Below are positions 18,242 to 27,278 of a DNA stretch of 64,000 nucleotides, piece by piece. Both the position numbers and the translations under genes were made by a program. This DNA is from Fluviibacter phosphoraccumulans (GTDB lineage Bacteria > Pseudomonadota > Gammaproteobacteria > Burkholderiales > Rhodocyclaceae): positions 2,170,001-2,234,000 of the forward strand of contig NZ_AP019011.1 in NCBI RefSeq assembly GCF_016110345.1, in the 5' to 3' direction. Numbering within the stretch: the first letter of the stretch is position 1; each line of letters begins with the position of its first letter. The notes under the pieces were generated by a model. It was not told where the DNA came from and did no database searches. It was given only the letters and a program-made list of their open reading frames with translations.

Positions 18242-19152
18242 ACAATCAACGTCCGCCGATTACGCTTAAAACCTTACCGAGCTGGTTACTCATTGCGCTG
18301 GTCTGGCTCATCTCAAAACTGCCACTGCGTTTAATCCGTTTGATCGGCGCTTTCTTTGGCATCATTCTCTGGTCGCTGGCAAGACAACGTCGTTTCGTGG
18401 CGCTGACGAATTTGCGTTTGTGCTTTCCGGATATGCCGGATAGTGAGCGCAAGAAGCTGGTGTTCAAACATTGCATCCGTTTCGCGCAGGCCGTGCTGGA
18501 TCGGTCGCTCATGTGGTTTGCTTCAGAAAAACGCATTCGCCGTATCGTTCGCCAGCACAATGAAGAGCGCCTTTACAGCGATGATGGTCGGCCAACGCTG
18601 GTGCTGGCCCCGCACTTTGTCGGGTTGGATGCCACGGGTACGCGTGCTTCCATGATGGGTTCATGGATCAGCATGTACGCCAAGCAGAAAAATCCGGTGC
18701 TCAACTACATGCTGCTGCACGGGCGTAGTCGTTTCACCAACCCGGTGCTGGTCTCGCGTCAGGACGGATTGCTCAAAGTGGTGAAAGCCATGAAACGCGG
18801 CACACCGTTTTATTATCTGCCCGATCAGGATTTCGGTGCCAAAGATGCGGTGTTTGCACCGTTCTTCGGTTTCCCGGCAGCCACCGTGACCGGTGTGTCG
18901 CGCCTGGCGCAGCTGACCAACGCGCGCGTCATCGCGATTGTTTCCAAGATGGTGTCGGACGGCTATGAGTCTTACTACACCGAAGCATGGGAGAACTTCC
19001 CGGGGGCGTCGGTCGAAGAAGATACGGCACGCATGAATCAGTTTATTGAGTCCTGGGTGCTGCAGATGCCGGATCAATATTTCTGGCTGCACAAACGCTT
19101 CAAGACACGGCCCGAAGGTGAGCCCAGTGTTTATGGCAAGCACCACCGTTAA
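18238..19152 (+). CDS. Lipid A biosynthesis acyltransferase, LpxL/LpxM family (second copy)
   Basis: Second secondary-acyltransferase of the pair, 304 aa. The N-terminal membrane anchor is residues 12-42. The catalytic motif is HX4D in LAPHFVGLDATG (about residue 125). The donor region reads YYLPDQDFGAKDAVFAPFFG. Its start codon overlaps the stop of the first copy, so the two are translated from one message. Sequence divergence between copies suggests distinct acyl positions rather than a recent duplication. Confidence 0.88.
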   Translation: MNNQRPPITLKTLPSWLLIALVWLISKLPLRLIRLIGAFFGIILWSLARQRRFVALTNLRLCFPDMPDSERKKLVFKHCIRFAQAVLDRSLMWFASEKRIRRIVRQHNEERLYSDDGRPTLVLAPHFVGLDATGTRASMMGSWISMYAKQKNPVLNYMLLHGRSRFTNPVLVSRQDGLLKVVKAMKRGTPFYYLPDQDFGAKDAVFAPFFGFPAATVTGVSRLAQLTNARVIAIVSKMVSDGYESYYTEAWENFPGASVEEDTARMNQFIESWVLQMPDQYFWLHKRFKTRPEGEPSVYGKHHR

Positions 19153-19167
19153 TTTGTTGCCCCAGCC

Positions 19168-19173
19168 TATAAT
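19168..19173 (+). promoter_or_regulatory. Perfect -10 box placed for a leaderless dapF message
   Basis: TATAAT stands six bases before the dapF ATG at 19180. Transcription would normally begin about seven bases downstream of the box, which is the A of that ATG. No Shine-Dalgarno is visible before dapF. A convincing -35 box is not seen. Confidence 0.4.
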
Positions 19174-19179
19174 CAACGC

Positions 19180-20013
19180 ATGAAACTGAAATTCTCAAAA
19201 ATGCATGGCCTCGGTAACGACTTTGTCGTACTGGATGGCGTGCGTCAGCAAGTGTCGCTGAGTACCGAGCAGATTCGTGCGCTGGGCGATCGACATAGGG
19301 GTGTGGGTTTTGACCAGATGCTGTTGGTTGAACCAGCGCAGACGTCCGGTGCCGACTTCCGTTACCGTATCTTCAATGCCGATGGCAGTGAAGTGGAGCA
19401 GTGCGGCAATGGCGCGCGTTGTTTTGTGCGCTTTGTGCACGACCAGGGGCTGACTGAAAAATCAGCCATTGTCGTGGAAACCAAGCGCGGCATTATTCAT
19501 CCACGACTCGAAGCAGATGGGCTAGTGACCGTTGATATGGGTCAGCCGCGCTTTGTGCCCGACGAGATTCCTTTTGTGTCTGATACCGATGCGCCTGAAC
19601 AGCCCTTGGTGTTGGAGGATGGCACCACGCTTACCATCGGCGCGGTGTCGATGGGCAACCCGCATGCCGTGACTGTGGTGGCCGATAGCGAGGCAGCACC
19701 CGTTGCCGTGCAAGGGCCCCAGATTGAAAACCATGCGCGTTTCCCGCAACGGGTAAATGCGGGCTTTATGCAGGTGCTGGATCGTCACAATATCCGTCTG
19801 CGTGTGTATGAACGCGGTGCGGGCGAAACATTGGCCTGCGGTACCGGCGCCTGTGCCGCCGTGGTGTCGGGCATCCGTCGCGGCTTGCTGGATTCCCCGG
19901 TGCGTGTGCAAACGCATGGGGGTGATTTGAATATTGCCTGGGCTGGCATCGGTCAGCCAGTCATCATGACGGGCCCTGCCGTCACCGTATTTACTGGAGA
20001 GATTGAGCTATGA
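19180..20013 (+). CDS. dapF: Diaminopimelate epimerase
   Basis: Interconverts LL- and meso-diaminopimelate for lysine and peptidoglycan. The 277-residue enzyme has both catalytic cysteines, in CGNGARC (about residue 75) and in ACGTGACA (about residue 219). It starts MKLKFSKMHGLGNDF as the family does. Its stop codon overlaps the start of the DUF484 gene by four bases, giving the dapF-DUF484-xerC order typical of beta- and gammaproteobacteria. Confidence 0.96.
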   Translation: MKLKFSKMHGLGNDFVVLDGVRQQVSLSTEQIRALGDRHRGVGFDQMLLVEPAQTSGADFRYRIFNADGSEVEQCGNGARCFVRFVHDQGLTEKSAIVVETKRGIIHPRLEADGLVTVDMGQPRFVPDEIPFVSDTDAPEQPLVLEDGTTLTIGAVSMGNPHAVTVVADSEAAPVAVQGPQIENHARFPQRVNAGFMQVLDRHNIRLRVYERGAGETLACGTGACAAVVSGIRRGLLDSPVRVQTHGGDLNIAWAGIGQPVIMTGPAVTVFTGEIEL

Positions 20014-20672
20014 GCGTGACGCGCGAAGCGGTACTCGAGTTTCTGAAAAGCAACCCGGAGTTTTTTGTTGAGCAGGCAGAATTCTTCAATCAGGTTGAGA
20101 TTGCGCATCCCTATAGTGGCCGTACGATTTCTCTGGCGGAGCGCCAGATGATTACCTTGCGCGAAAAGAATCGTCTGTTGGAACACCGTCTGGGTGAGCT
20201 GCTGGGCGTGGGTGAAAGCAATGACGCGTTAGGCGCGCGCATGCACCAGCTGACGGTAGCGCTGGTGGGCGCCAGCCGTCTGGATCAGATTGTGGCTACC
20301 GTACTCAAGTCATTGGCCGAAGATTTTAGTGTGCCGCAGGCGCGCCTGCGTTTGTGGGGAGAAGGCGCAGCCAATCTGGGCCACGATGCCTGCACGCCGG
20401 TCAGTGCCGAGCTGATTAAGGAAGTCGCTGGTATGCATCATCCCGTAACAGGCAGCGTGCGCACCGGTGAAGTGGCCGCCTGGTTCGGTAGCGAAGGGGA
20501 CGAGATTTCGTCGATGGCATTAGTACCGCTGCGCTTCGAAGGCCAGAGCCTCGGTTTGCTGGCCATGGCTTCGGACGATGCCGAGCGCTTTGTGGCCGGC
20601 ATGGGCACTGCCTATATCGAACGCTTGGGTGACGTGATTGCGGCTGCCCTGGCCCGTGTATTGCGCGGCTAA
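20010..20672 (+). CDS. DUF484 family protein
   Basis: A 220-residue protein of unknown function. It starts with an acidic helical part (VLEFLKSNPEFFVEQAEFF) typical of DUF484. A charged segment rich in Arg/Glu (about 45-70) follows, and then a GAF-like domain (about 85-215). It is found between dapF and xerC in many proteobacteria and is coupled to dapF through a four-base overlap. Confidence 0.88.
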   Translation: MSVTREAVLEFLKSNPEFFVEQAEFFNQVEIAHPYSGRTISLAERQMITLREKNRLLEHRLGELLGVGESNDALGARMHQLTVALVGASRLDQIVATVLKSLAEDFSVPQARLRLWGEGAANLGHDACTPVSAELIKEVAGMHHPVTGSVRTGEVAAWFGSEGDEISSMALVPLRFEGQSLGLLAMASDDAERFVAGMGTAYIERLGDVIAAALARVLRG

Positions 20673-20689
20673 TTTTTACACCCCATGAC

Positions 20690-21709
20690 ATGAGTGAACC
20701 GGAACCGTCTACGGCACACGTAGCGCTGTGGCCGGGTGCCGAAGACTGGCTGGCAGAACTCCGGGATCAGCGGCGTGTTTCGCCGCATACTTTAAGCAAT
20801 TACGAACGCGACCTGCGCCGTCTGCAAACGCTGGCCGGCAATGCATCACCCGCAGAACTCACCGCGCTTGATCTGCGGCGTTTTGTGGGCCGTCTGCATG
20901 CATCAGGTTTGTCGGGTCGTTCGATTGCCCGATCGTTATCTGCCTGGCGCGGCTTGCTGCGTTGGCTAGCGCGCCGAGGGGTGCTCGATGCGAATGTGGC
21001 TGAAGGCCTGCATGCGCCCAAACACCCGAAGCGATTGCCCGATGCGTTGTCGGTGGATGAAGCCTTTCGTCTGCTCAATCCGGTGGCTACTGCCGAGACA
21101 CCGAATGCAAACGCCGAACGTGAGCAAGTCTTGCAGTGTCGGGATCAGGCCATGTTTGAATTGTTTTATTCCTCGGGTATTCGCTTATCTGAGCTCGTAG
21201 GGCTTGATATGGATTGCCTGACCGATCTGCGCCAGGGCGAAGTGCGCGTGCTGGGCAAGCGCAATAAGACGCGGGTGGTGCCGGTGGGACGTACAGCGCA
21301 GACAGCGGTTGAGCGCTGGTTGAATGTGCGGGCCCAGTTGCTTAAAACAGAAGATGAGCCAGCCTTGTTTCTGGGGCAGCAGGGCAAGCGGATTGCGCCA
21401 CGCACGATTCAGCTGCGGCTCAATCGGCACGGCCAGCAACAGGGTTTGCCCCAACGTATTCATCCGCACCAGTTGCGCCACTCGTTCGCAACCCATATGC
21501 TTCAGGGCTCGGGCGATCTGCGTGCCGTGCAGGAGATGCTCGGCCACGCCAGCATTGCCTCGACACAGGTCTATACCCATCTCGATTTCCAGCATCTGGC
21601 TCAGGTCTATGACCAGGCACATCCCCGCGCGCACCGTAATAAAGCGGCGATAGCGCAAGCCGATGCCAGCCGCTTCAACCCCGAACAAGAAGATAAAAAA
21701 GTAACATGA
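20690..21709 (+). CDS. xerC: Tyrosine recombinase XerC
   Basis: Chromosome-dimer resolution recombinase acting with XerD at dif. The SAM-like core-binding domain occupies about residues 10-105. The catalytic domain follows, with Arg in SSGIRLSEL, HQLRHSFATHML, LGHAS, and the nucleophile Tyr in TQVYTH. All five catalytic positions are present. Length is 339 aa because of a short Gln/Lys-rich tail. It overlaps the next gene by four bases. Confidence 0.93.
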   Translation: MSEPEPSTAHVALWPGAEDWLAELRDQRRVSPHTLSNYERDLRRLQTLAGNASPAELTALDLRRFVGRLHASGLSGRSIARSLSAWRGLLRWLARRGVLDANVAEGLHAPKHPKRLPDALSVDEAFRLLNPVATAETPNANAEREQVLQCRDQAMFELFYSSGIRLSELVGLDMDCLTDLRQGEVRVLGKRNKTRVVPVGRTAQTAVERWLNVRAQLLKTEDEPALFLGQQGKRIAPRTIQLRLNRHGQQQGLPQRIHPHQLRHSFATHMLQGSGDLRAVQEMLGHASIASTQVYTHLDFQHLAQVYDQAHPRAHRNKAAIAQADASRFNPEQEDKKVT

Positions 21710-22926
21710 CAGCCACTCTGATTTTGCAATCCGGTAAATCCGGCTCCGTCCGTCGTCGTCACCCCTGGATCTTTGCCGGTTCAGTGGCCACCCTCAAGGG
21801 CCGTGCCCGTTCCGGAGATACGGTGATCGTTGAAGACGAGCATGGCGTTGCCATGGGGCGCGCAGCCTGGAGCCCGGCGTCGAAGATTCGTGCCCGCGTC
21901 TGGACCTTTGATCCGACAGAGATCATCGACCATGCATTCTTCAAGCGTCGTGTCGCGCAGGCAGTGGCGCGTCGTGCCGGATGGAAAGCGCTGCGTGGCG
22001 AGCAATCAGAACCAGCAGGCGAACGTTTGATCCATGGCGAGGCCGATGGCCTGCCCGGTGTGATCGCCGATCGCTATGGCGATACGGTCGTGCTACAGCT
22101 CACCAGTGCCGGGGCGGACGCCTGGCGCGAAGCCATCGTGGCCGGTATTGTGCAGGCCACAGGCTGCCAGCAGATTTATGAACGTTCCGATTCTGAAGTG
22201 CGCAAGCTGGAAGGCCTGGAACCGGTAACGGGTTGGATGGCTGGCAAAGGTCTGAACGAGGCACCAACCGAGACCTTTCCGCAGATCGATGAGCATGGTG
22301 TGCGCTTTGGTGTGGACGTCGCGGGCGGCCACAAAACGGGTTTTTATCTCGATCAACGCGACAATCGCCTGATGTTGCGGGCGTTGGCACAAGGCCGCCG
22401 CGTGCTCAACTGCTTTTGTTATACCGGTGGCTTTTCATTGCAGGCGCTGGCGGGCGGTGCGGCCTCGGTGATGTCGATTGATTCATCGGGCCCGGCACTG
22501 GAACAGGCTAAAGCGAATCTCGCCATGAACCCCCATCTGGATGCGAGCCGTGCCGAATGGCGCGATGCGGATGTGTTTCAGGCGCTGCGTGATTATCACA
22601 AGGCCGGGGAGAAGTTCGATCTCATCGTGCTGGATCCGCCGAAGTTTGCACCATCGGCAGCGCATGCCGATCAGGCCGCGCGCGCTTATAAAGACATCAA
22701 CTTGTTCGGATTCAAGTTGCTGGCCGCGGGCGGTTTACTGATGACCTATTCCTGTTCCGGCGGTATCGGCATCGAGCTGTTTCAGAAGATTGTGGCCAGC
22801 GCGGCATCCGACGCGGGGCGCGATGCCCGTATTTTGCGTCGTCTGATGGCCTCCAGTGATCACCCGATTGGTTTGGCGGCCCCTGAAGGTGAGTATTTGA
22901 AAGGGCTGCTCGTCGAAGCAGCCTGA
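21706..22926 (+). CDS. rlmI: 23S rRNA (cytosine-C5)-methyltransferase RlmI-like
   Basis: SAM-dependent rRNA methyltransferase. An N-terminal PUA-type RNA-binding domain is visible in residues 1-80 (GSVRRRHPWIFAGSV). A Rossmann domain with NCFCYTGGFSLQALAGG (motif I) and VLDPPKFAPS (motif IV) follows, then the catalytic Cys in TYSCSGG. This order is that of RlmI/YccW. The 406-residue length is as expected. The name is by family resemblance; the exact cytosine is inferred. Confidence 0.85.
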   Translation: MTATLILQSGKSGSVRRRHPWIFAGSVATLKGRARSGDTVIVEDEHGVAMGRAAWSPASKIRARVWTFDPTEIIDHAFFKRRVAQAVARRAGWKALRGEQSEPAGERLIHGEADGLPGVIADRYGDTVVLQLTSAGADAWREAIVAGIVQATGCQQIYERSDSEVRKLEGLEPVTGWMAGKGLNEAPTETFPQIDEHGVRFGVDVAGGHKTGFYLDQRDNRLMLRALAQGRRVLNCFCYTGGFSLQALAGGAASVMSIDSSGPALEQAKANLAMNPHLDASRAEWRDADVFQALRDYHKAGEKFDLIVLDPPKFAPSAAHADQAARAYKDINLFGFKLLAAGGLLMTYSCSGGIGIELFQKIVASAASDAGRDARILRRLMASSDHPIGLAAPEGEYLKGLLVEAA

Positions 22927-23840
22927 TGCGCGCTTTGTCTGATGCCTCCTCGAAAGCGCGGCTCTGGGCGGCGCTGGGGATCGTGGTGTTGTCGCTGCTT
23001 TGGGGTTATACCTGGGTTGTTGCCAAGCAGGCGCTGGACTATGCGCCGCCGTTCACGCTGACCTTTATGCGGGTATTCGGGGGCGCACTGGCGCTGTTCC
23101 TCGCGCTTAAATTGTTGCGCCAGCCCTTAAGATTGCAGGCGCCGCGCGCCGTGCTACTGATCAGCCTCTGTCAGGTCTCCGGATTCATGCTGTTGCAGAC
23201 CCTCAGCCTGAAATTTGGTGCAGCCGGCAAGACCGCCGTGCTGGTGTACACCATGCCGATCTGGACCTTGTTGTTGGCTTGGCCCGTTCTGGGCGAGCGG
23301 GTGCGCGGTGGGCAGTGGTTAGCGGTTGTCGGTATCCTGACCGGGCTGCTTTTGATCATTGAACCGTGGAATCTTCAGGCAGGGTGGTTGAGCAATAGCC
23401 TGGGAATTGGTGCGGCGATTTGCTGGGCGATGGGGACGGTACTGGTCAAGAAGCTGCGCCGCCACACTAGGGTTAGCCTGCTGTCGTTGACCGCCTGGTC
23501 GAATCTGATCGGAAGTCTCCCGGTCGCCTTGATCGCCAGCATCGCCAACGAGCCGCCGGTGCTTTGGACAACTGAATTCGTGGGCATTATGCTGGTATTA
23601 ACGCTCATCAGCACGGCTTTCTGCTGGTGGTTGTGGACATCGATTCTGGACCGGGTCCCCGCCTGGGAAGCCAGTTTACTGGTGTTAGGCACGCCAGTGA
23701 TCGCCATTGTCTGTTCACGCGCTATCTTGCATGAGGCGTTCAGTCGCTACGAAATTGCCGGCATTCTGCTGATCGGTTCGGGTCTCTTGCTGCTGTCTTT
23801 CGTCAGCTGGCTGCGGGAGCAGCGCGCGACAGCTACCTGA
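22926..23840 (+). CDS. DMT-superfamily (EamA) exporter
   Basis: Integral membrane protein of 304 aa with about ten hydrophobic helices in two EamA repeats (roughly residues 15-145 and 155-295). The repeat signature LLWGYTWVVAKQAL is at the N-terminus. Such transporters export amino acids or other metabolites; the substrate is not evident. Its start shares one base with the rlmI stop (TGATG). Confidence 0.83.
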   Translation: MRALSDASSKARLWAALGIVVLSLLWGYTWVVAKQALDYAPPFTLTFMRVFGGALALFLALKLLRQPLRLQAPRAVLLISLCQVSGFMLLQTLSLKFGAAGKTAVLVYTMPIWTLLLAWPVLGERVRGGQWLAVVGILTGLLLIIEPWNLQAGWLSNSLGIGAAICWAMGTVLVKKLRRHTRVSLLSLTAWSNLIGSLPVALIASIANEPPVLWTTEFVGIMLVLTLISTAFCWWLWTSILDRVPAWEASLLVLGTPVIAIVCSRAILHEAFSRYEIAGILLIGSGLLLLSFVSWLREQRATAT

Positions 23841-23935
23841 AATACGCGTTCGCTGGCAAGATAATTGTTGACAAGCACATAGCCCGGGCCGAAACTTATA
23901 AAGCTACTATTTCAAACTCATCAAGGAGTCTCGAT

Positions 23936-24250
23936 ATGTCCATGAGTCGTCGTAAGTTTATTCTGGGTTCGGTTGCTGCGGGTTCTGCCTTAGCCATGAT
24001 GCGTACCGCCACTGCTGCTGATGCCCCTATGGTTAGTGAGTCGGACCCTCAAGCCAAGTCACTGGGTTATGTGGCCAACGCGAGCAAGGCAGACAAGGCC
24101 AAGTTCACGAAATTTGCCGCAGGTCAGAATTGTTCCAACTGTTCCCTGTATCAGGGTAAGGCGGGTTCTACATCCGGTCCGTGCCCGATTTTTGCAGGCA
24201 AACAGGTTGCTGCTGCGGGTTGGTGTTCGGCCTACGTCAAGAAGGCCTAA
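23936..24250 (+). CDS. hip: High-potential iron-sulfur protein (HiPIP)
   Basis: Small soluble electron carrier with a 4Fe-4S cluster in the periplasm. The N-terminus MSMSRRKFILGSVAAGSAL is a twin-arginine signal, used because the cluster is inserted before export. The mature part has the four cluster cysteines as CSNC, then GPCP, then GWCSAY, spaced as in HiPIPs. AAGGAG precedes the ATG. HiPIPs carry electrons to respiratory oxidases or photosynthetic reaction centres; no partner gene is nearby. Strong hairpins follow it. Confidence 0.93.
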   Translation: MSMSRRKFILGSVAAGSALAMMRTATAADAPMVSESDPQAKSLGYVANASKADKAKFTKFAAGQNCSNCSLYQGKAGSTSGPCPIFAGKQVAAAGWCSAYVKKA

Positions 24251-24261
24251 CAACGCGCTGT

Positions 24262-24284
24262 TGGTATATCCGTCGGATATACCA
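24262..24284 (+). terminator. First hairpin after the HiPIP gene
   Basis: TGGTATATCC, loop GTC, GGATATACCA: a perfect 10-bp stem 11 bases after the stop codon, with no T-run of its own. It probably protects the 3' end or assists the terminator that follows. Confidence 0.6.
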
Positions 24285-24289
24285 GCTCA

Positions 24290-24318
24290 AAGGTCGACTC
24301 GGTGTCGGCCTTTTTTTT
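24290..24318 (+). terminator. Rho-independent terminator of the HiPIP gene
   Basis: AAGGTCGAC, loop, GTCGGCC followed by eight T. One G-T/mismatch position interrupts the stem, but the long T-run makes termination convincing. Confidence 0.82.
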
Positions 24319-24408
24319 GCCTGACGATGCGCAGGTTCAAACCCTGCCTTCGCAATCTGGCGCCTGCGGAGTAAAACTTCCCGCCCAAGCGACAATGCCC
24401 GAACATAT

Positions 24409-25293
24409 ATGGACCTGTTTACCCGAATTCTTGAAGTGATCTTCCCCGTCATCGCCGTGGTTGCGGTAGGTGTCTGGGCGGGGCGCAAGCACAAGCCGGA
24501 GATGGCGGTGGCGAACCGGCTAAATATGGATTACTTCACGCCGGCCATGGTGTTTACGGTGATGGCCGGCGGTGACTTTCACATTCGGGAATATGTCTGG
24601 CTGGCCGCTGGTGCGGCCATTTCGATTGCGGCGTGCGGCTTGATTGGGTATCTGACCGCACGTGCTTTGCACGAAGCCCCCAAAACGGTGGGTTTACCGA
24701 TCATGATCAACAACAGCGGTAACCTCGGTATCCCGTTAGCCTTGTTGGCCTTCGGCAAAGAGGGCATGGCCGCTGCAGTGGTGCTGTTTCTTGTGTCGAA
24801 CACGATACATTTCACGATCGGTCCGTGGATTCTGGATCACAACGCCAGAATGCGCGATATCTGGAAGATTCCCATGATTCAGGCCGCGGTGCTGGGGCTT
24901 GTCTTTAATGTGATGCAGATTCACCTGTGGCAACCGTTGATGTTTGCGATCCGCATGCTGGGTGACATCTCCGTGCCGCTGATGCTCTTTGCGCTGGGTG
25001 TGCGCCTGTGCGACGTGAAGTTTTCTGAGAGTACGGCAAGCATGGTGGCCGCCGTGGTCCGTCCACTAGCCGGCATGGGCACCGCGGCGCTGGTGGGCTG
25101 GTCCTTGAACTTGTCGGAGGCATTTATTGCACAGCTGATCCTTTTTGGATCGTTACCGCCCGCCGTGCTTAATTACATGTTTGCCGAACGCTACAATCAA
25201 GAGCCGCACAAGGTGGCTTCGATCGTGATGATCGGCAACCTCGCGGGACTGGTATTCATCCCGATTGCATTGCTGATCGTTCTGCCGCGTTAA
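24409..25293 (+). CDS. AEC-family (auxin efflux carrier-like) membrane transporter
   Basis: A 294-residue integral membrane protein with about ten helices in two inverted halves. NNSGNLGIPLALLAFG is the conserved crossover segment in the first half, and LFGSLPPAVLNYMFAERY the matching one in the second. Bacterial AEC proteins move malate, other carboxylates or unknown solutes; the substrate is not evident. It converges with lysA, and the two stop codons share the palindrome TTAA, leaving no room for a terminator between them. Confidence 0.85.
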   Translation: MDLFTRILEVIFPVIAVVAVGVWAGRKHKPEMAVANRLNMDYFTPAMVFTVMAGGDFHIREYVWLAAGAAISIAACGLIGYLTARALHEAPKTVGLPIMINNSGNLGIPLALLAFGKEGMAAAVVLFLVSNTIHFTIGPWILDHNARMRDIWKIPMIQAAVLGLVFNVMQIHLWQPLMFAIRMLGDISVPLMLFALGVRLCDVKFSESTASMVAAVVRPLAGMGTAALVGWSLNLSEAFIAQLILFGSLPPAVLNYMFAERYNQEPHKVASIVMIGNLAGLVFIPIALLIVLPR

Positions 25294-26576
25294 AACTGGA
25301 TGGTTTTTTCCCCAGCGTAAAGACTGGCGACGGTTTCGCGTTCGCGCACCAGATGCGTTTTGTCGCCATCAATGAGCACTTCGGCAGCACGCGGACGCGT
25401 GTTGTAGTTCGAACTCATCACCATGCCGTACGCACCGGCCGACAGCACCGCCAGTAGGTCCCCCTGTTGTAATGCCATAGGACGTGCCTGACCGAGGAAG
25501 TCACCGGTTTCGCAGACAGGGCCAACGATATCGTAAGTGCGTGCTTCGCCGTTATGCGGTTTAACGGGCACGATGTCGTGCCAGGCTTCGTAGAGCGCCG
25601 GGCGTGCCAGATCATTCATGGCTGCATCAACAATCGCAAAGTGCTTGTCTTCACCATGCTTCAGATATTCAACTTTTGTCAGCAGTACGCCGGCGTTGCC
25701 CACCAAGCGGCGACCCGGTTCCAGCAACACACGCAGACCACGACCCGTCAGACGATCCAGCAGCGGGCGCAGGTAATCGGCGACGACGGGCTCGGTCTGG
25801 CCTTCATGGTAATAAATGCCCAAACCGCCACCAAGGTCAATGTGGTGTAGATGAATGCCTTCAGCCTTGAGGGTGTCGACCAGGGGCAGAATGCGCTCTA
25901 GCGCCTCGACGAAAGGCGAAGGATCAAGTAATTGCGAACCAATATGGCAATCGATGCCCGTCACTTCAATGGCCGGCAGCGAAGCCGCATGGCGATACAG
26001 GGCTAGCGCATCGGTAATCGGTACGCCGAATTTGTTTTCTTTGAGGCCCGTAGAAATGTAAGGGTGCGTTTTAGCATCGACGTCGGGGTTAACGCGCAGG
26101 CTAATCGGCGCGCGTTTGCCGATGCGCGCAGCCACGGTCGATAGCCGATCCAGTTCACTGGCGGATTCCACGTTGAAACAGAGGATGCCGGCATTCAGTG
26201 CAGCGATCATCTCTTCTTCGGTTTTACCAACGCCCGAGAACACCACTTTTTTCGGGTTGCCACCCGCTGCCAGAACGCGTGCCAACTCACCCCCGGAGAC
26301 GATGTCGAATCCGGAGCCCAGTTGGGCAAACAGACTGAGCACACCGAGGTTGCTGTTGGCTTTAACCGCAAAGCAGACCAGTCCGTCCTGGCCGGCCGGG
26401 TGGGCGGCCAGCGTGTCGGCAAAAGCTTGATACGCGTCGGTCAGTGCCGCCCGTGAATAGACGTAAGCGGGCGTGCCAAAAGTTTCGGCAACGGTCTGAA
26501 GATTGCAGTCTTCAAGGTGCAGCGTCTGATTCTGGTCGTTCAGATGGCAGCTGTGTGGAAATTGGCGTTGCGACAT
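25290..26576 (-). CDS. lysA: Diaminopimelate decarboxylase
   Basis: PLP enzyme making lysine from meso-diaminopimelate. The 428-residue protein has FAVKANSN with the PLP lysine, HIGSQL, the GGGLGI phosphate loop, and the C-terminal CETGDFLG with the substrate cysteine. It lies just downstream of lptM on the same strand, the usual betaproteobacterial order, 16 bases apart. Confidence 0.96.
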   Translation of the reverse strand: MSQRQFPHSCHLNDQNQTLHLEDCNLQTVAETFGTPAYVYSRAALTDAYQAFADTLAAHPAGQDGLVCFAVKANSNLGVLSLFAQLGSGFDIVSGGELARVLAAGGNPKKVVFSGVGKTEEEMIAALNAGILCFNVESASELDRLSTVAARIGKRAPISLRVNPDVDAKTHPYISTGLKENKFGVPITDALALYRHAASLPAIEVTGIDCHIGSQLLDPSPFVEALERILPLVDTLKAEGIHLHHIDLGGGLGIYYHEGQTEPVVADYLRPLLDRLTGRGLRVLLEPGRRLVGNAGVLLTKVEYLKHGEDKHFAIVDAAMNDLARPALYEAWHDIVPVKPHNGEARTYDIVGPVCETGDFLGQARPMALQQGDLLAVLSAGAYGMVMSSNYNTRPRAAEVLIDGDKTHLVRERETVASLYAGEKTIQF

Positions 26577-26592
26577 AAGCAGTGTTTGAAGA

Positions 26593-26841
26593 TCAGAAAG
26601 GATTGGTCAGCATATCGGCAGGCGATGCCGTGCTCGGATTGCGTAGGGCTTCGGCGGGAATAGACGGTTGTTCCGCCTGTTTTTTCTGGGCGTCTTCGGA
26701 GCCAGCCGGGGGCTTGGCATTCGGCAATTGATTGGGTGCCAGATAGAGACCGCCCTTGATACCGCAGGCGGAAAGCAGAAGTGCCGCCAGCAGCGCGCTG
26801 GTCAGGTGACGGCAACGAAGATAAATGGGCTGATTACGCAT
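26593..26841 (-). CDS. lptM: LPS-assembly lipoprotein LptM (YifL family)
   Basis: An 82-residue outer-membrane lipoprotein. The signal sequence ends in the lipobox LLSACGIKG (Cys at about residue 26), directly followed by GGLYLAP, the family's hallmark. The remainder is a Pro/Ala/Gln-rich unstructured tail. In E. coli LptM assists maturation of the LPS translocon LptDE. It is divergent from cyaY with about 75 bases between starts, and precedes lysA. Confidence 0.85.
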   Translation of the reverse strand: MRNQPIYLRCRHLTSALLAALLLSACGIKGGLYLAPNQLPNAKPPAGSEDAQKKQAEQPSIPAEALRNPSTASPADMLTNPF

Positions 26842-26916
26842 GGCATGATGTTATCACGCAGGTGTTCTACAACCCGTTAGAATGGGCCTTTGTTCAACCG
26901 AGCGCTTCAGAAAATC

Positions 26917-27243
26917 ATGGAAGAAAAAGAATTCGCGGCTCGCTGCCAGCAGGCGCTAAGCCGAATTGAAAATGCCATCGAAGCAGCGGCAGATCAAGGT
27001 GCCGACATCGACTTTGAAATGCAGAGCGGTATTCTGGAAATTGAGTGTGCCGATGGCAGCAAGATCATCGTCAGTCCGCACATGATTGCTCAGGAGCTCT
27101 GGGTGGCGGCCCGTTCCGGCGGATTTCACTTTCGCTTGGACGACAACCAGGGTTGGGTGGACACGCGTACCGGCGAGGGCCTGGACCAGCGCTTGACGGA
27201 GATCCTTAAACAACAAGGCCAGGTCGCTTTGAAACTCAGCTGA
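26917..27243 (+). CDS. cyaY: Frataxin-like protein CyaY
   Basis: Iron-binding regulator of iron-sulfur cluster assembly. The 108 residues from the ATG at 26917 match the family length. An acidic N-terminal helix is followed by the beta-sheet core with SGILEIECADGSKIIVSP and the Trp-bearing LDDNQGWVDTRTGE. An upstream in-frame TTG at 26890 is possible but would add a non-family extension. It is divergent from lptM. Confidence 0.93.
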   Translation: MEEKEFAARCQQALSRIENAIEAAADQGADIDFEMQSGILEIECADGSKIIVSPHMIAQELWVAARSGGFHFRLDDNQGWVDTRTGEGLDQRLTEILKQQGQVALKLS

Positions 27244-27252
27244 ACCTGGCCT
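27216..27252. other. Inverted repeat spanning the cyaY stop codon
   Basis: AGGCCAGGT and its exact complement ACCTGGCCT are 19 bases apart, one inside the cyaY coding end and the other just after it. cyaY and ponA converge here. It could form an mRNA hairpin on either transcript, but there is no T-run. Confidence 0.4.
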
Positions 27253-27278
27253 GATGTCGTTGCGGGCAGCACACGCGG

